From a virus: 32,847 bases of DNA. Positions within the stretch are counted from its first letter, which is position 1; every line of letters begins with the position of its first letter. The stretch covers positions 1-32,847 of IMG/VR virus record IMGVR_UViG_3300036846_001359; one strand, given 5' to 3'. Below, one piece after another: positions 6,526 through 13,989 of the stretch. Both the position numbers and the translations under genes were made by a program. The notes below the pieces were generated by a model, which worked only from the letters and a program-made list of their open reading frames with translations, had not been told where the DNA came from and ran no database searches.

Positions 6526-7050
6526 ATGGCACAGGACGACACCTTCGACACCAGCGCACTCATCGAAACCGAGAACACCGGCGACCTCAACCGTTACATG
6601 GAGCCGGTGCCCGAAGGCGAGATGATGGCGCGGGTCAACGCCGACAGCGTCAAGGTCGAGCGCTTCACCTCCAAAGCGGGGAACCTCGTCACTCTCTGCC
6701 GCATGGTCTTCACCGTCGAGGACGAGGACGTGAAGGCGGCGATGCAGATGGACAAGCCGACCATCAACGCATCGATCTTCCTCGACATGGAGAACGGGCG
6801 GCTCCAGACCAAGGACGACAACCCCAATGCCAACGTCGCCTTGGGCAAGCTCAAGTACGCGCTGCGTATTCCGGAGGGCAAGCCCTGGTCGCTGCGCCAG
6901 TTCGAGGGCCTCTCCTGCTTTATCAAGGTCGCCCACGATCCCAACCCCGAGGACATCGAGCATCCCTACTCGCGTGTCACCGGCTTCTACCGCGACCGCA
7001 AGGAGGCCGGGGCTGCGCCGGCCACCGCTCGCTCCGCTCGCGGTCGCTGA
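6526..7050 (+). CDS. Probable phage ssDNA-binding protein (OB-fold-like), 174 aa
   Basis: ATG 6526 is chosen because AGAAAGGACC precedes it; in-frame ATG 6478 has no such site. The protein has an acidic N-terminus, then a beta-rich core (GEMMARVNADSVKVERFTSK, GNLVTLCRMVFTVEDEDVKA, NASIFLDMENGRLQTK), a helical segment with W in EGKPWSLRQFEG, and a final strand-rich part ending in an alanine/arginine tail. This pattern, and its place right after a RecA-like ATPase, match phage single-stranded DNA-binding proteins that pair with Sak4-type ATPases. There is no acidic C-terminal tip as in bacterial SSB. Function is inferred from context and fold pattern. Confidence 0.6.
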   Translation: MAQDDTFDTSALIETENTGDLNRYMEPVPEGEMMARVNADSVKVERFTSKAGNLVTLCRMVFTVEDEDVKAAMQMDKPTINASIFLDMENGRLQTKDDNPNANVALGKLKYALRIPEGKPWSLRQFEGLSCFIKVAHDPNPEDIEHPYSRVTGFYRDRKEAGAAPATARSARGR

Positions 7051-7138
7051 CCTAACCCTAGCTAACCCCTACGCCCTGGCTCCAGTAGTCGGGGCGTAGG
7101 TCGCGCTGCACAAAACCAGCAGCAATCGCAGTATCCCT

Positions 7139-7167
7139 CGCTTCGCTCGGATACGGGTAGCGAAGCG
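7139..7167 (+). repeat. Short hairpin in the 7051-7225 leader
   Basis: CGCTTCGCT (7139-7147) and AGCGAAGCG (7159-7167) form a perfect 9-bp stem with an 11-base loop. The right arm is part of the 33-bp direct repeat, so the second copy of the repeat can fold whereas the first copy at 5589 lacks the left arm. Confidence 0.55.
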
Positions 7168-7186
7168 GCCTCAAGTAGCAAGCGCA
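7154..7186 (+). repeat. 33-bp direct repeat, copy 2 (leader of the 7226 gene)
   Basis: Identical to 5589-5621. It is followed by AAGCACCGCCAAAGG and then the ribosome site of the 7226 gene. A diverged stretch (AGTAAGCAAGCGCA...CGTCGCCAAAGG, about 26069-26095) lies in the late intergenic region. Confidence 0.85.
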
Positions 7187-7225
7187 AGCACCGCCAAAGG
7201 TGCTGCATACACAGGAGACTACCCG

Positions 7226-7426
7226 ATGCTTGAGAAGCTTACCCCTGGTCGCCACGCCCCCCGCTGTCTTCTCGCAGCCCAGCCCCGCCGGCTCAAGCGG
7301 CCACTCGGCTGGCGCTCCCCTATCGAGGAGGAGTGGCCGCTCGAAGTCGCCCAACCCTTGCCCTGGTCATGTGTACCGGAGGACCCGCCAGAGGTCCCGG
7401 TTGGTAAAAACTCACCCATTCCTTGA
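7226..7426 (+). CDS. Small hypothetical protein, 66 aa
   Basis: ATG 7226 is preceded by AGGAG at a good distance, and the stop lies 10 bases before the GTG of the kinase gene. The product is arginine- and proline-rich (RHAPRCLLAAQPRRLKRPLG) then has a tryptophan/proline-rich end (EEEWPLEVAQPLPWSCVPED). No known motif. Its clear ribosome site and tight fit between the repeat-bearing leader and the kinase gene argue for a real gene; the unusual composition argues caution. Confidence 0.5.
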   Translation: MLEKLTPGRHAPRCLLAAQPRRLKRPLGWRSPIEEEWPLEVAQPLPWSCVPEDPPEVPVGKNSPIP

Positions 7427-7436
7427 GGAGAACGCC

Positions 7437-8048
7437 GTGCCCCAAATAATAGCTTTCATCGGTCCCCGTGGCTGCGGCAAGTCCACCGCCGCCATGATCC
7501 TCACCCACCAGTGCGGCTTCCTCCCCCTGCCCTTCGCGGCCCCGGTCAAGGAGATGGTTGCCGCCCTCCTGCACTATCAGGGTGTGCCCCCCTACAGCAT
7601 CCAGGCCATGCTCCTCGGCAGCCGCAAGGACGCCCCTTCAGTCTACCTCGCCGGCCAATCGCCGCGCCACGTCATGCAGACCCTCGGCACCGAGTGGCGT
7701 GACCTGATCGACCGCACCCTCTGGTCCGGTATCTGGCAGTCCCGCCTCAAGCTTCTCGGCTCCCGCAATGTCGTCGTCGACGACATGCGCTTCCACCATG
7801 AAGCAGCTGTCGTCAGAGCCGCAGGCGGCAAGATATTCACCATCAGCCGGCCCGGCCACCACACCTGTGACAAGCACATCTCTGAACAAGAGTGGAAGGA
7901 GATCGAACCCGATGGCGTCCTGGTCAACGACGAGGGCCAGCAGGACGCGATGTTCGACCAACTCAGCGCCCTCGGCATCGTCCCCCTCAACACCATCCCG
8001 CACGACGTTCCCCTCCCCCTCGACATCCCCATGGGAAAGCGCCACTAG
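7437..8048 (+). CDS. Deoxynucleoside monophosphate kinase
   Basis: GTG 7437 follows GAGGAG. The 203-residue product starts with a P-loop, IAFIGPRGCGKSTAAM (Walker A at residues 9-17), and continues with an FAAPVKEMVAALL segment typical of phage dNMP kinases, a YLAGQSPRHVMQTLGTEW lid/substrate region (the M-Q-x-x-GTEWRR-like motif is characteristic of the T4 gene 1 type) and VVVDDMRFHHEA. The C-terminal part has ISRPGHH and VNDEG. The enzyme phosphorylates dNMPs to dNDPs to supply phage DNA synthesis. It stands directly before the DNA polymerase gene, consistent with that role. Confidence 0.88.
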   Translation: MPQIIAFIGPRGCGKSTAAMILTHQCGFLPLPFAAPVKEMVAALLHYQGVPPYSIQAMLLGSRKDAPSVYLAGQSPRHVMQTLGTEWRDLIDRTLWSGIWQSRLKLLGSRNVVVDDMRFHHEAAVVRAAGGKIFTISRPGHHTCDKHISEQEWKEIEPDGVLVNDEGQQDAMFDQLSALGIVPLNTIPHDVPLPLDIPMGKRH

Positions 8049-8049
8049 C

Positions 8050-9822
8050 ATGCGCCTGATCCAAGAAGGACCCCGCACTCCAGGGGGAATACTTCTATGC
8101 GGCGAAGCGCCTGGTGCTGAGGAGGATCGCTCCGGGCGGCCCTTCTCCGGCACCAGCGGGTGGGAGCTGGACAAAGAACTGGCTGCCTCTGGCTTGCTCC
8201 GCTCTCAACTCTTCATCACCAACGTCTGTCACGAGCGGCCGCCAGGCAACGAGATCGAGAAGTTCTTCGCCACCAAGACCGAGGCCAAGAATGCCCCCAA
8301 GCTCGACACCCTAAGCCTTGCCAATGCAGCCTCTCGCCTAGCTGCTGACATCACCGTGATCGCGGGCCGGTGTGCCCGCCGCCCGGTGATCGAAGGCCTC
8401 GTCCAGCTGCAAAAGGACATCGACGCCCTCCGGCCCCGCCTGATCATCGCCATGGGCAACACCGCCCTCTGGGCTTTGACCGGCCACACCGGCATCCGTT
8501 CTTGGCGTGGTAGCATCCTGGAAGCGTCCGGCGGCCCAGTGGACGGAAAGGGGATCAAACTTATCCCCACTGTTCACACCGCCTCGGTCCTCCGTGAATA
8601 CCAGTGGAAGGGGATCGTCATCCATGACCTCAAGCGCGCCCTCCGCGAGTCCCGCTACCCCGAAGTGCGACGGCCCACCTGGAGCTTCACGGTTCCGGGT
8701 TCACTCCGCGAGCTACGGGACTGGCTGGGAGACAACTTCGCTACGCTCCCCGAAGACGCCTACGTCACCGCCGACGTGGAGAACGACTACTCCACCGACC
8801 GCGTCCATGACGCTCGCATTTATTGCCTTGGCCTTGCTGTTGATCCTCACACTGCTTGCTGTGTGCCTTTTGCTCATCGCGCCGGCGACAACCCCCATTG
8901 GTGGGCCTCTCCAGAGGAGGAGCGGGACGCCGTGCTCCTCCTCCGCGATTACTTGCGACGCCGGCCCGTCCTCTTCCACAACGGCCTCCACGACTGTCAG
9001 GTCATAGCCCACAACTGGGGTTGGATGCCCCGCTTCACCCACGACAGCATGGTCGCCCAGCACACCCTTTTCCCGGCCCAGCTCGGCGGCAAGATCGACC
9101 CCATCACCGGCCGCACCAGCAAGAGCGGCAGCAGCTACAGTCTTCTGTTTTGCTCCTCGATCTACTGTGACTACCACCGTTACTGGAAGGACGACGGCAA
9201 AGGCTGGGACCCGGGCATTCACGACGAACTCCAATACTGGCACTACAACTGCGAGGACCTGGTGCGAACACACGAGGTGTTTGCCGCGCAGCGGCAAATG
9301 CTTCACAGCAACAAGCTGTGGGAGCAGTACGAGTTCCTGATGAGCCTCTTCCCCGCTGTCTTCGAGATGATGTTCTCCGGCCTCGCCTTCGACGACACCG
9401 CTCGCCGCACCTACCGGGCCGACGTTGAGCGGCAGATCAAGGAGGCCCAGGCTTGGATCAACGAGGCCGTCGGCCACCCGCTCAACGTCGAGTCCTCCCC
9501 CCAAATGCAGCGCCTCTTCTACGAGGACCTCCGGCTCAAGCCCATTCTCCACCGCAAGACCCGCCAGCCGACCGTCAACGACCACGCCCTGGAACGCTTC
9601 AAGATCGTCCGCCCCATCCTGCGGCCCCTGGTCGAGCGCATCCAGGCGGTGCGCTCCCTCGCCGTCTACAAGGAGAACTTCCTCGACATGCGCCTTTCCC
9701 GCGATGGCCGGCTACGCCCTGCGATCAACGTCGCCGGCCCCGAAACCTACCGCTTCTCGATGAACCACACCGCCCTCGGGGAGGCCGGCAATCTCCAGAA
9801 CCTGCCACGAATGGAGGACTGA
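8050..9822 (+). CDS. DNA polymerase A, N-terminal half: UDG-like domain, 3'-5' exonuclease, polymerase thumb
   Basis: ATG 8050 starts one base after the kinase stop; earlier starts in the frame lie inside the kinase gene. The 590-residue product has a family-4-like uracil-DNA-glycosylase domain (GEAPGAEEDRSGRPFSG near residue 18; NVCHERPPGNE; VHTASVLR near 176), then an intact DEDDy exonuclease (VTADVEND; LFHNGLHD; YNCEDLV), then the PolA thumb and start of the palm, ending at NLQNLPRMED. In bacterial Pol I this NLQNIP segment directly precedes motif A, so the polymerase active site is missing here and is encoded in the gene at 10230. The two products probably assemble. The cysteine pair that begins family-4 glycosylases is absent, so an Fe-S cluster is doubtful. 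Confidence 0.9.
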   Translation: MRLIQEGPRTPGGILLCGEAPGAEEDRSGRPFSGTSGWELDKELAASGLLRSQLFITNVCHERPPGNEIEKFFATKTEAKNAPKLDTLSLANAASRLAADITVIAGRCARRPVIEGLVQLQKDIDALRPRLIIAMGNTALWALTGHTGIRSWRGSILEASGGPVDGKGIKLIPTVHTASVLREYQWKGIVIHDLKRALRESRYPEVRRPTWSFTVPGSLRELRDWLGDNFATLPEDAYVTADVENDYSTDRVHDARIYCLGLAVDPHTACCVPFAHRAGDNPHWWASPEEERDAVLLLRDYLRRRPVLFHNGLHDCQVIAHNWGWMPRFTHDSMVAQHTLFPAQLGGKIDPITGRTSKSGSSYSLLFCSSIYCDYHRYWKDDGKGWDPGIHDELQYWHYNCEDLVRTHEVFAAQRQMLHSNKLWEQYEFLMSLFPAVFEMMFSGLAFDDTARRTYRADVERQIKEAQAWINEAVGHPLNVESSPQMQRLFYEDLRLKPILHRKTRQPTVNDHALERFKIVRPILRPLVERIQAVRSLAVYKENFLDMRLSRDGRLRPAINVAGPETYRFSMNHTALGEAGNLQNLPRMED

Positions 9823-9823
9823 C

Positions 9824-10246
9824 ATGCCTGACCCATCCCCCCGAAACGTGACCCTGAGGGCTGCACCGCCACTTTGCACCGACTGCCGCTGGTGCCTCAT
9901 CGAAGAGGCCAGCTACGAGGAGCCGCAATGCACCTCGCCCAAGCAGCCGATGTCCGTGGTCGACGGCAAGCCCCGCTGGCCCGAGTGCTACCTCCAGCGC
10001 GGCGAGGACGACGAGCGTGCCACCTACCACCACGACCTCTGCCGCACCGACGGCCGCTACTTTGAGCCGCGCGAAGGCGAACCCGCAAAGACCCACGACG
10101 AGCAGATACGGGACGCCACCATCGAAGAGTGCCAGGCAACGATCCTTGGGGGCAGCTTCTTGCACGACGCTGCACCGGCCAAGCAGTTCGCCAAGGAAGT
10201 CGTGGAGGCTCTCGACAGGATCAAGTCCGATGCCCTTCGAACCTGA
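9824..10246 (+). CDS. Small cysteine-rich (putative zinc-binding) protein between the polymerase halves
   Basis: ATG 9824 lies one base after the polymerase N-half stop, and its 3' end overlaps the start of the C-half by 17 bases. The 140-residue product has CTDCRWC near residue 18, further cysteines in PQCTSP, PECYLQ and HDLCRTDGRYFEP, and a helical C-terminus. This CxxC...C...C...C-x-x-x-G-x-YFEP arrangement resembles a widespread class of small phage proteins of unknown role, presumably zinc-binding. It has no HNH, GIY-YIG or LAGLIDADG motif, so it is not an obvious homing endonuclease although it sits exactly at the split. Confidence 0.75.
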   Translation: MPDPSPRNVTLRAAPPLCTDCRWCLIEEASYEEPQCTSPKQPMSVVDGKPRWPECYLQRGEDDERATYHHDLCRTDGRYFEPREGEPAKTHDEQIRDATIEECQATILGGSFLHDAAPAKQFAKEVVEALDRIKSDALRT

Positions 10247-10985
10247 CCTCCCCCCGATCCGCTCGCTCATCAAACCGGACCCCGGATGGGTATTAGTAGA
10301 CGCAGATTTTGATCGCGCGGACGCCCAGATCGTCGCGTGGAGCGCCAACGAGCCGGCCCTCAAGGTCATCTTCCAGGAGGGCCACGATGTTCACACCGAG
10401 AACGCCGCCCTCGTCTCCGGCTGGGCCAAGAAGCCTGTCTCCCGCCAAGCCCTCAAAGCTGGCCTCCACCTCACCAACTACGGCGGCAAGGCCCGCACCC
10501 TCGCCTCTACCCTGGGCACCACCATCGCCATCGCCGAAGCCTTCCAGCACTACTGGTTTGGCAAGTATCCCGGCATCCGGCGGTGGCACGAGAGCACCCT
10601 CACCGTCCTCCGGCTCCAGCACTACATCCGCAATGTCTGGGGCTTCCGCCGCTTCTACTTCGAGCGGCTCGACGGCCACAACGCCGACCTCCTCCTCCCC
10701 CAGGCCCTCGCTTGGCTCGGCCAATCAGGCGTCGCCATCGCCATCAACCACGCCATGCTCCAGGTCAGGGCCAAGTTCCCCCGCACTGACGTGCGGCTCA
10801 AGCTTCAAGTGCACGACAGCCTCCTCCTAGAGGTCCGCGCCGACCTCTGCCCCGGCATCTTCCCCGAGATCATCCAGGCGATGCAGGTCCGCATCCCCTT
10901 TGCCGACCCGCTCTACATCCCTGTCAGCCTCAAGTTCAGCAAGAGCAGCTGGGGCGAGGTCCACAAATGGAGCCAAGCAGCATGA
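10230..10985 (+). CDS. DNA polymerase A, C-terminal half (palm and fingers with motifs A, B and C)
   Basis: ATG 10230 overlaps the preceding gene by 17 bases. The 251-residue product begins just before PolA motif A (LVDADFDRADAQIVAW), continues with motif B on the O-helix (RQALKAGLHLTNYGG) and motif C (LQVHDSLLLEV), so all catalytic residues of the polymerase are here: the two Asp residues and the Arg/Lys pair. Compared with E. coli Pol I, the position of Glu710 is Asp and that of Phe762 is His, a pattern I associate with a clade of phage polymerases. It lacks thumb and exonuclease, which are in the gene at 8050, and it must pair with that product to be a normal enzyme. Confidence 0.92.
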   Translation: MPFEPDLPPIRSLIKPDPGWVLVDADFDRADAQIVAWSANEPALKVIFQEGHDVHTENAALVSGWAKKPVSRQALKAGLHLTNYGGKARTLASTLGTTIAIAEAFQHYWFGKYPGIRRWHESTLTVLRLQHYIRNVWGFRRFYFERLDGHNADLLLPQALAWLGQSGVAIAINHAMLQVRAKFPRTDVRLKLQVHDSLLLEVRADLCPGIFPEIIQAMQVRIPFADPLYIPVSLKFSKSSWGEVHKWSQAA

Positions 10986-12211
10986 TCGAACTCTCCGACC
11001 AGCAACACGCCGCCCTCGATACCATCAAGGCATGGTGGACAAGTTTGCGGCCGGCTCCGCCGGCCATCGAGCAGCGCCCAAATCCTATAGACGACTGGCA
11101 TCTTCCCCAAACCGAGGTCACCATAGGTGGCCGAGGCCGGTTCTTCCTGCTCGACGGCGGAGCGGGGACCGGCAAGACCACCCTGGCCTATCATGCTGTC
11201 CAGGCCCTGGCCCCCAAGCCCATCGAAGTCTGTTACGCCGCCTACACCGCCAAGGCTGCCCGCGTCATGCAGGAGAAGGGGATGGAAGGTGCACGCACCC
11301 TCTTCTCCGCGATGTACTACCCACGACACGATGAGAAGGGCAAGCTCACCGGCATCTTCGAGCCGGCCTTCCTCGAAAACCTCGACCTCCTCGTCATCGA
11401 CGAGTCCAGTATGGTACCCGACCGCATGGTGCAGGACATCACCTCTACAGGGGTCCCCACCATCGTCCTCGGCGATCTCGACGGCCAACTGCCGCCGGTC
11501 AAGGGCGACCCCGGCTTCTTCAACTGGAAGCCCGACTTCCGCCTGACCGAACCCCACCGCTCCGTCCTCAACTCGCCCGTGGACCGCCTCGCTTGGCTGG
11601 TCCGCCAGGGCTCACCCATCAAGCCGCACATGGGCGACGGCGACACGGTCCACGTCATGCCCCTCATGGGCGAGGCCGTCTGGGACATCATCACCGACCC
11701 CAACAACATGGTCATATGCGGCCGGCACAAGAGCCGCTTCGCCGTGACCCGCCGCTGCCGCGCCAAGGATGGCTTCATCGGGCACACACCCTGCCCCGGC
11801 GAACCCCTCATTTGCTGCCGCAACAACTACGGCGAAGGCTTTATCAACGGCCAGATGGTCAACGTCTGGCGCATCCACCAAGACCGCGCCGGCCTCCCCT
11901 ACTTCACCGCCGACCTGCTCGTGGACGGCGAGGTCCACCCCAACGTCAAGATCGCCCGCTACCATTTCGAGTGCCACTTCAACCCCGATCTCCTCAAGGA
12001 AGAGAACTCGGCTTGGCGGCACAAGGACCAAGTCGAGTTCGACTGGGCCTACGCCATCACCGCCCACAAGGCCCAGGGATCGGAGTGGCCCCGTGTCGTG
12101 GTCATCGACGACCGGCTCATGGCTCACGACCGGGACTTCCGCCGACGCTGGCTCTACACCGCCGTCACCCGCTCCTCCGAAAGGCTGACTATCTTGCAGA
12201 CCGGCTCATGA
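10967..12211 (+). CDS. SF1 DNA helicase (RecD2/Dda-like)
   Basis: The 414-residue protein has all main SF1B motifs in order: Walker A GGAGTGKTT (residues 64-72), motif Ia region AAYTAKAARVM, Walker B VIDESSM, motif III GDLDGQLPPV, motif IV-like CGRHKS, motif V ITAHKAQGSEWPRVVVID and motif VI YTAVTRSSERLTI. Such helicases unwind 5'-3' during phage replication and recombination. ATG 10967 is used, with GCGAGG upstream, overlapping the polymerase end by 19 bases; ATG 10982 is an alternative. The stop overlaps the next gene as ATGA. Confidence 0.9.
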   Translation: MEPSSMIELSDQQHAALDTIKAWWTSLRPAPPAIEQRPNPIDDWHLPQTEVTIGGRGRFFLLDGGAGTGKTTLAYHAVQALAPKPIEVCYAAYTAKAARVMQEKGMEGARTLFSAMYYPRHDEKGKLTGIFEPAFLENLDLLVIDESSMVPDRMVQDITSTGVPTIVLGDLDGQLPPVKGDPGFFNWKPDFRLTEPHRSVLNSPVDRLAWLVRQGSPIKPHMGDGDTVHVMPLMGEAVWDIITDPNNMVICGRHKSRFAVTRRCRAKDGFIGHTPCPGEPLICCRNNYGEGFINGQMVNVWRIHQDRAGLPYFTADLLVDGEVHPNVKIARYHFECHFNPDLLKEENSAWRHKDQVEFDWAYAITAHKAQGSEWPRVVVIDDRLMAHDRDFRRRWLYTAVTRSSERLTILQTGS

Positions 12212-13446
12212 CCAAACGCCACTTCGGGGACTGGATCAAGGCCTTCGTCAACACCTTTGACGCGAAGACCGAAGCACCGGCCCGGCTCCTGTTCTGGACC
12301 GCTGTCGCCACCATTGGAGGGGCAGTGACCCGGCGCGCCTACATCGACGAGGTGATCTTCAAGCTCTACCCCAACTTCTACATCGTCTTTGTGGCTCCCC
12401 CCGGCGCGCTTACCAAGTCCACCACCATCAGCTTCGGCATCAACATCCTGCGCGAACTCGATCACGTCTTCTTGGCCGCCGACAACACCACCTACCCGGC
12501 TTTTATCAAGGACCTCTCTCAGCGCTATGTCGAGCTGCGCACCACCCTGGGTGACGACATAGAAGACGATCAGTGGATCAAGCAATGCGCCGTCACCGCC
12601 GGCATCTCCGAACTCGGCACCTTCTTCAAGCCCGAGGACGAGGAGATGGTCAACGGCCTAACCGACCTCTGGGACTGCCGGCCTCTCATCATCAAGGATA
12701 CCAAGTATGGTGGCACCGATGTCCTCGAACACCCCTTCTTCAACCTTATAGCCGGGACCACCACCAAGTGGATCAAGGACAAGATCAAGTCTCAGCTTGG
12801 CGGCTGGGGCCTCTCGTCCCGCATCATCTTTGTCTACGAGAGCAAGAAGACCAAGTTCGTCGCGCGGCCCTCTAGGTTATGGTCCGCCGGCGAGTTCGAG
12901 CGTCTGAGCCACAGGTTGGTGGAAGACCTCAAGTGGATCTCCGACCTAGAGGGTCCTATCACCTTCTCTCCGGCCGCCGACGCCCTGGTGACCTCGTGGT
13001 ATGAGGCGCACTCCAGGAAGATGGCCGCGCATGCCGACCTGCCCGACGCCGATCCTTGGCTGGGCTACTTCTTCGCTCGCAAGCAGGCCCACATCCACAA
13101 GCTGGCGATGGTCCTCAGTCTCTCCAGGCGCGACACCCTCGTCATCGAGAAGGTCGACTACGTCGATGCGATGACCGCAGTAGACGCTGTTGAGGTGGAG
13201 GTCCCCTACATCTTCAAGCATGCGCCGGAGCCGACGGCCCTGGCCCTGCTAGAACATGATGCCCTAGAGAAGATCGGCAAGCTGCTAGCGGCGTCGCCAG
13301 CTGGCATGATCCCGCGCATGAGCGCGTTTGCTGCGGTGGCGCGCACGGTGGACAGCGCCACCGCGAACCGCATCCTCGACGCCGCTATCGGGCGCGGCGA
13401 CCTCCGCCAGCGGGTGGACAAGGGGAAGACTTACCTTCTGCCCTGA
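12208..13446 (+). CDS. DUF3987-like ATPase, probable replicative helicase/primase-type protein
   Basis: ATG 12208 overlaps the helicase stop (ATGA). The 412-residue protein has the layout of the DUF3987 family: an N-terminal helical part, a P-loop-like APPGALTKSTT (about residues 63-73) in which the usual GKS/T glycine is replaced by Thr, a long central part with GISELGTFF and FNLIAGTTTKWI, an R-finger-like GLSSRIIFVYE, and a C-terminal helical and winged-helix-like region. Proteins of this kind are common in phage replication modules and are thought to act as helicase- or primase-associated ATPases; the role is not proven. It is the last + strand gene, and its 3' end may overlap a short antisense late gene. 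Confidence 0.75.
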   Translation: MTKRHFGDWIKAFVNTFDAKTEAPARLLFWTAVATIGGAVTRRAYIDEVIFKLYPNFYIVFVAPPGALTKSTTISFGINILRELDHVFLAADNTTYPAFIKDLSQRYVELRTTLGDDIEDDQWIKQCAVTAGISELGTFFKPEDEEMVNGLTDLWDCRPLIIKDTKYGGTDVLEHPFFNLIAGTTTKWIKDKIKSQLGGWGLSSRIIFVYESKKTKFVARPSRLWSAGEFERLSHRLVEDLKWISDLEGPITFSPAADALVTSWYEAHSRKMAAHADLPDADPWLGYFFARKQAHIHKLAMVLSLSRRDTLVIEKVDYVDAMTAVDAVEVEVPYIFKHAPEPTALALLEHDALEKIGKLLAASPAGMIPRMSAFAAVARTVDSATANRILDAAIGRGDLRQRVDKGKTYLLP

Positions 13447-13506
13447 CATAATGGACTTTACGTCCTCGCGCACCTGCTCTCGTATCTCCTCGGTGACCTG
13501 GAACAT
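13285..13506 (-). CDS. Possible short late gene overlapping the 3' end of the DUF3987 gene
   Basis: ATG 13506-13504 overlaps the stop of the lipoprotein gene as TGATG, the same coupling seen elsewhere in the late genes. The first 23 residues (MFQVTEEIREQVREDVKSIM) look like a genuine amphipathic helix; the rest runs antisense through the last 162 bases of the DUF3987 gene and has an arginine-rich composition that may be only a mirror of that gene. There is no ribosome site beyond coupling. It would be the last gene of the leftward operon, ending tail-to-tail inside its neighbour. Confidence 0.3.
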   Translation of the reverse strand: MFQVTEEIREQVREDVKSIMSGQKVSLPLVHPLAEVAAPDSGVEDAVRGGAVHRARHRSKRAHARDHASWRRR

Positions 13507-13817
13507 CAGCGTGGCAACGGGCTGTTGGGTGGCGAAGAAGCCGGCACGGACCCAGCCGGCTCCCCGGAGTGGTGCCGTGTCACATGCCGTCGGAGGCCGA
13601 CCGGCCGCACATGGCGGCGGTGTCGCCAATGGTGCCTGACCGGCCCTACATACTCAGGCGGCGCTGGAGGCGCATAGGCTCCCACCGGAGCTACTACTGG
13701 CGGCGGCGCGATGGGGACAGGGGCAGGCGGAGGCAGTGGGGCGCAAGCCGCCAGAGCGAGCACCGCAGGCGTGAGCTTAGGCAGCGCGAGGCTTCTTAAC
13801 ACCTTCGACCAGCGCAT
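13506..13817 (-). CDS. Proline-rich lipoprotein, possible outer-membrane spanin or phage surface protein
   Basis: The 103-residue protein has a basic start, a hydrophobic segment and a lipobox LAAC (TPAVLALAACAPLPPP, Cys about residue 25), so it should be lipidated and exported. The mature part is extremely proline-rich (PPPAPVPIAPPPVVAPV) and then His/Arg-rich (HHWRHRRHVRPVG). Small proline-rich lipoproteins encoded late are typical of Rz1-like o-spanins, which help break the outer membrane at lysis; small His/Arg-rich lipoproteins also occur in Rhizobiales chromosomes. No partner i-spanin is obvious next to it. ATG 13817 overlaps the previous gene by 41 bases. Confidence 0.6.
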   Translation of the reverse strand: MRWSKVLRSLALPKLTPAVLALAACAPLPPPAPVPIAPPPVVAPVGAYAPPAPPEYVGPVRHHWRHRRHVRPVGLRRHVTRHHSGEPAGSVPASSPPNSPLPR

Positions 13818-13989
13818 CTCCCCGGCTCCTTATGTTGGACATCAAGGCGTCTCGCTCTTCTCTCAGGCTCTCGCCCACAATGTTGGCCCCATAACCAAGG
13901 GCCGCCGCGTTTTGCCGCATATGTATCATCGCCATCTCAATCTGCCAGAGGCGGATCGCGGCGTCGTTCAGGTTGTCGTCTGTCGGCAT
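13777..13989 (-). CDS. Small helical hypothetical protein, 70 aa
   Basis: ATG 13989 is preceded by AGGAGG. The product is helical and amphipathic (NDAAIRLWQIEMAMIHMRQN, GESLREERDALMSNIRSRGD), soluble, with a short basic end. No known motif. Given its position among exported and membrane proteins at the end of the late operon, a lysis-accessory or minor structural role is possible, but not supported by sequence. Confidence 0.7.
   Translation of the reverse strand: MPTDDNLNDAAIRLWQIEMAMIHMRQNAAALGYGANIVGESLREERDALMSNIRSRGDALVEGVKKPRAA

Noticed and set aside
7768-8049. Polymerase reading frame extended upstream inside the kinase gene
   Set aside because: The kinase frame has clear family motifs there, and the polymerase frame's sequence is serine/threonine-rich mirror translation; ATG 8050 begins right after the kinase stop.
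8713-9585. Long - strand open frame opposite the polymerase
   Set aside because: It mirrors a gene with clear exonuclease motifs and has no family pattern; long antisense frames are common in GC-rich DNA.
9823-10229. Intron or intein between polymerase halves
   Set aside because: The halves are in different frames, the interval holds a complete gene with its own start and stop, and no splice, intein or homing motif is seen.
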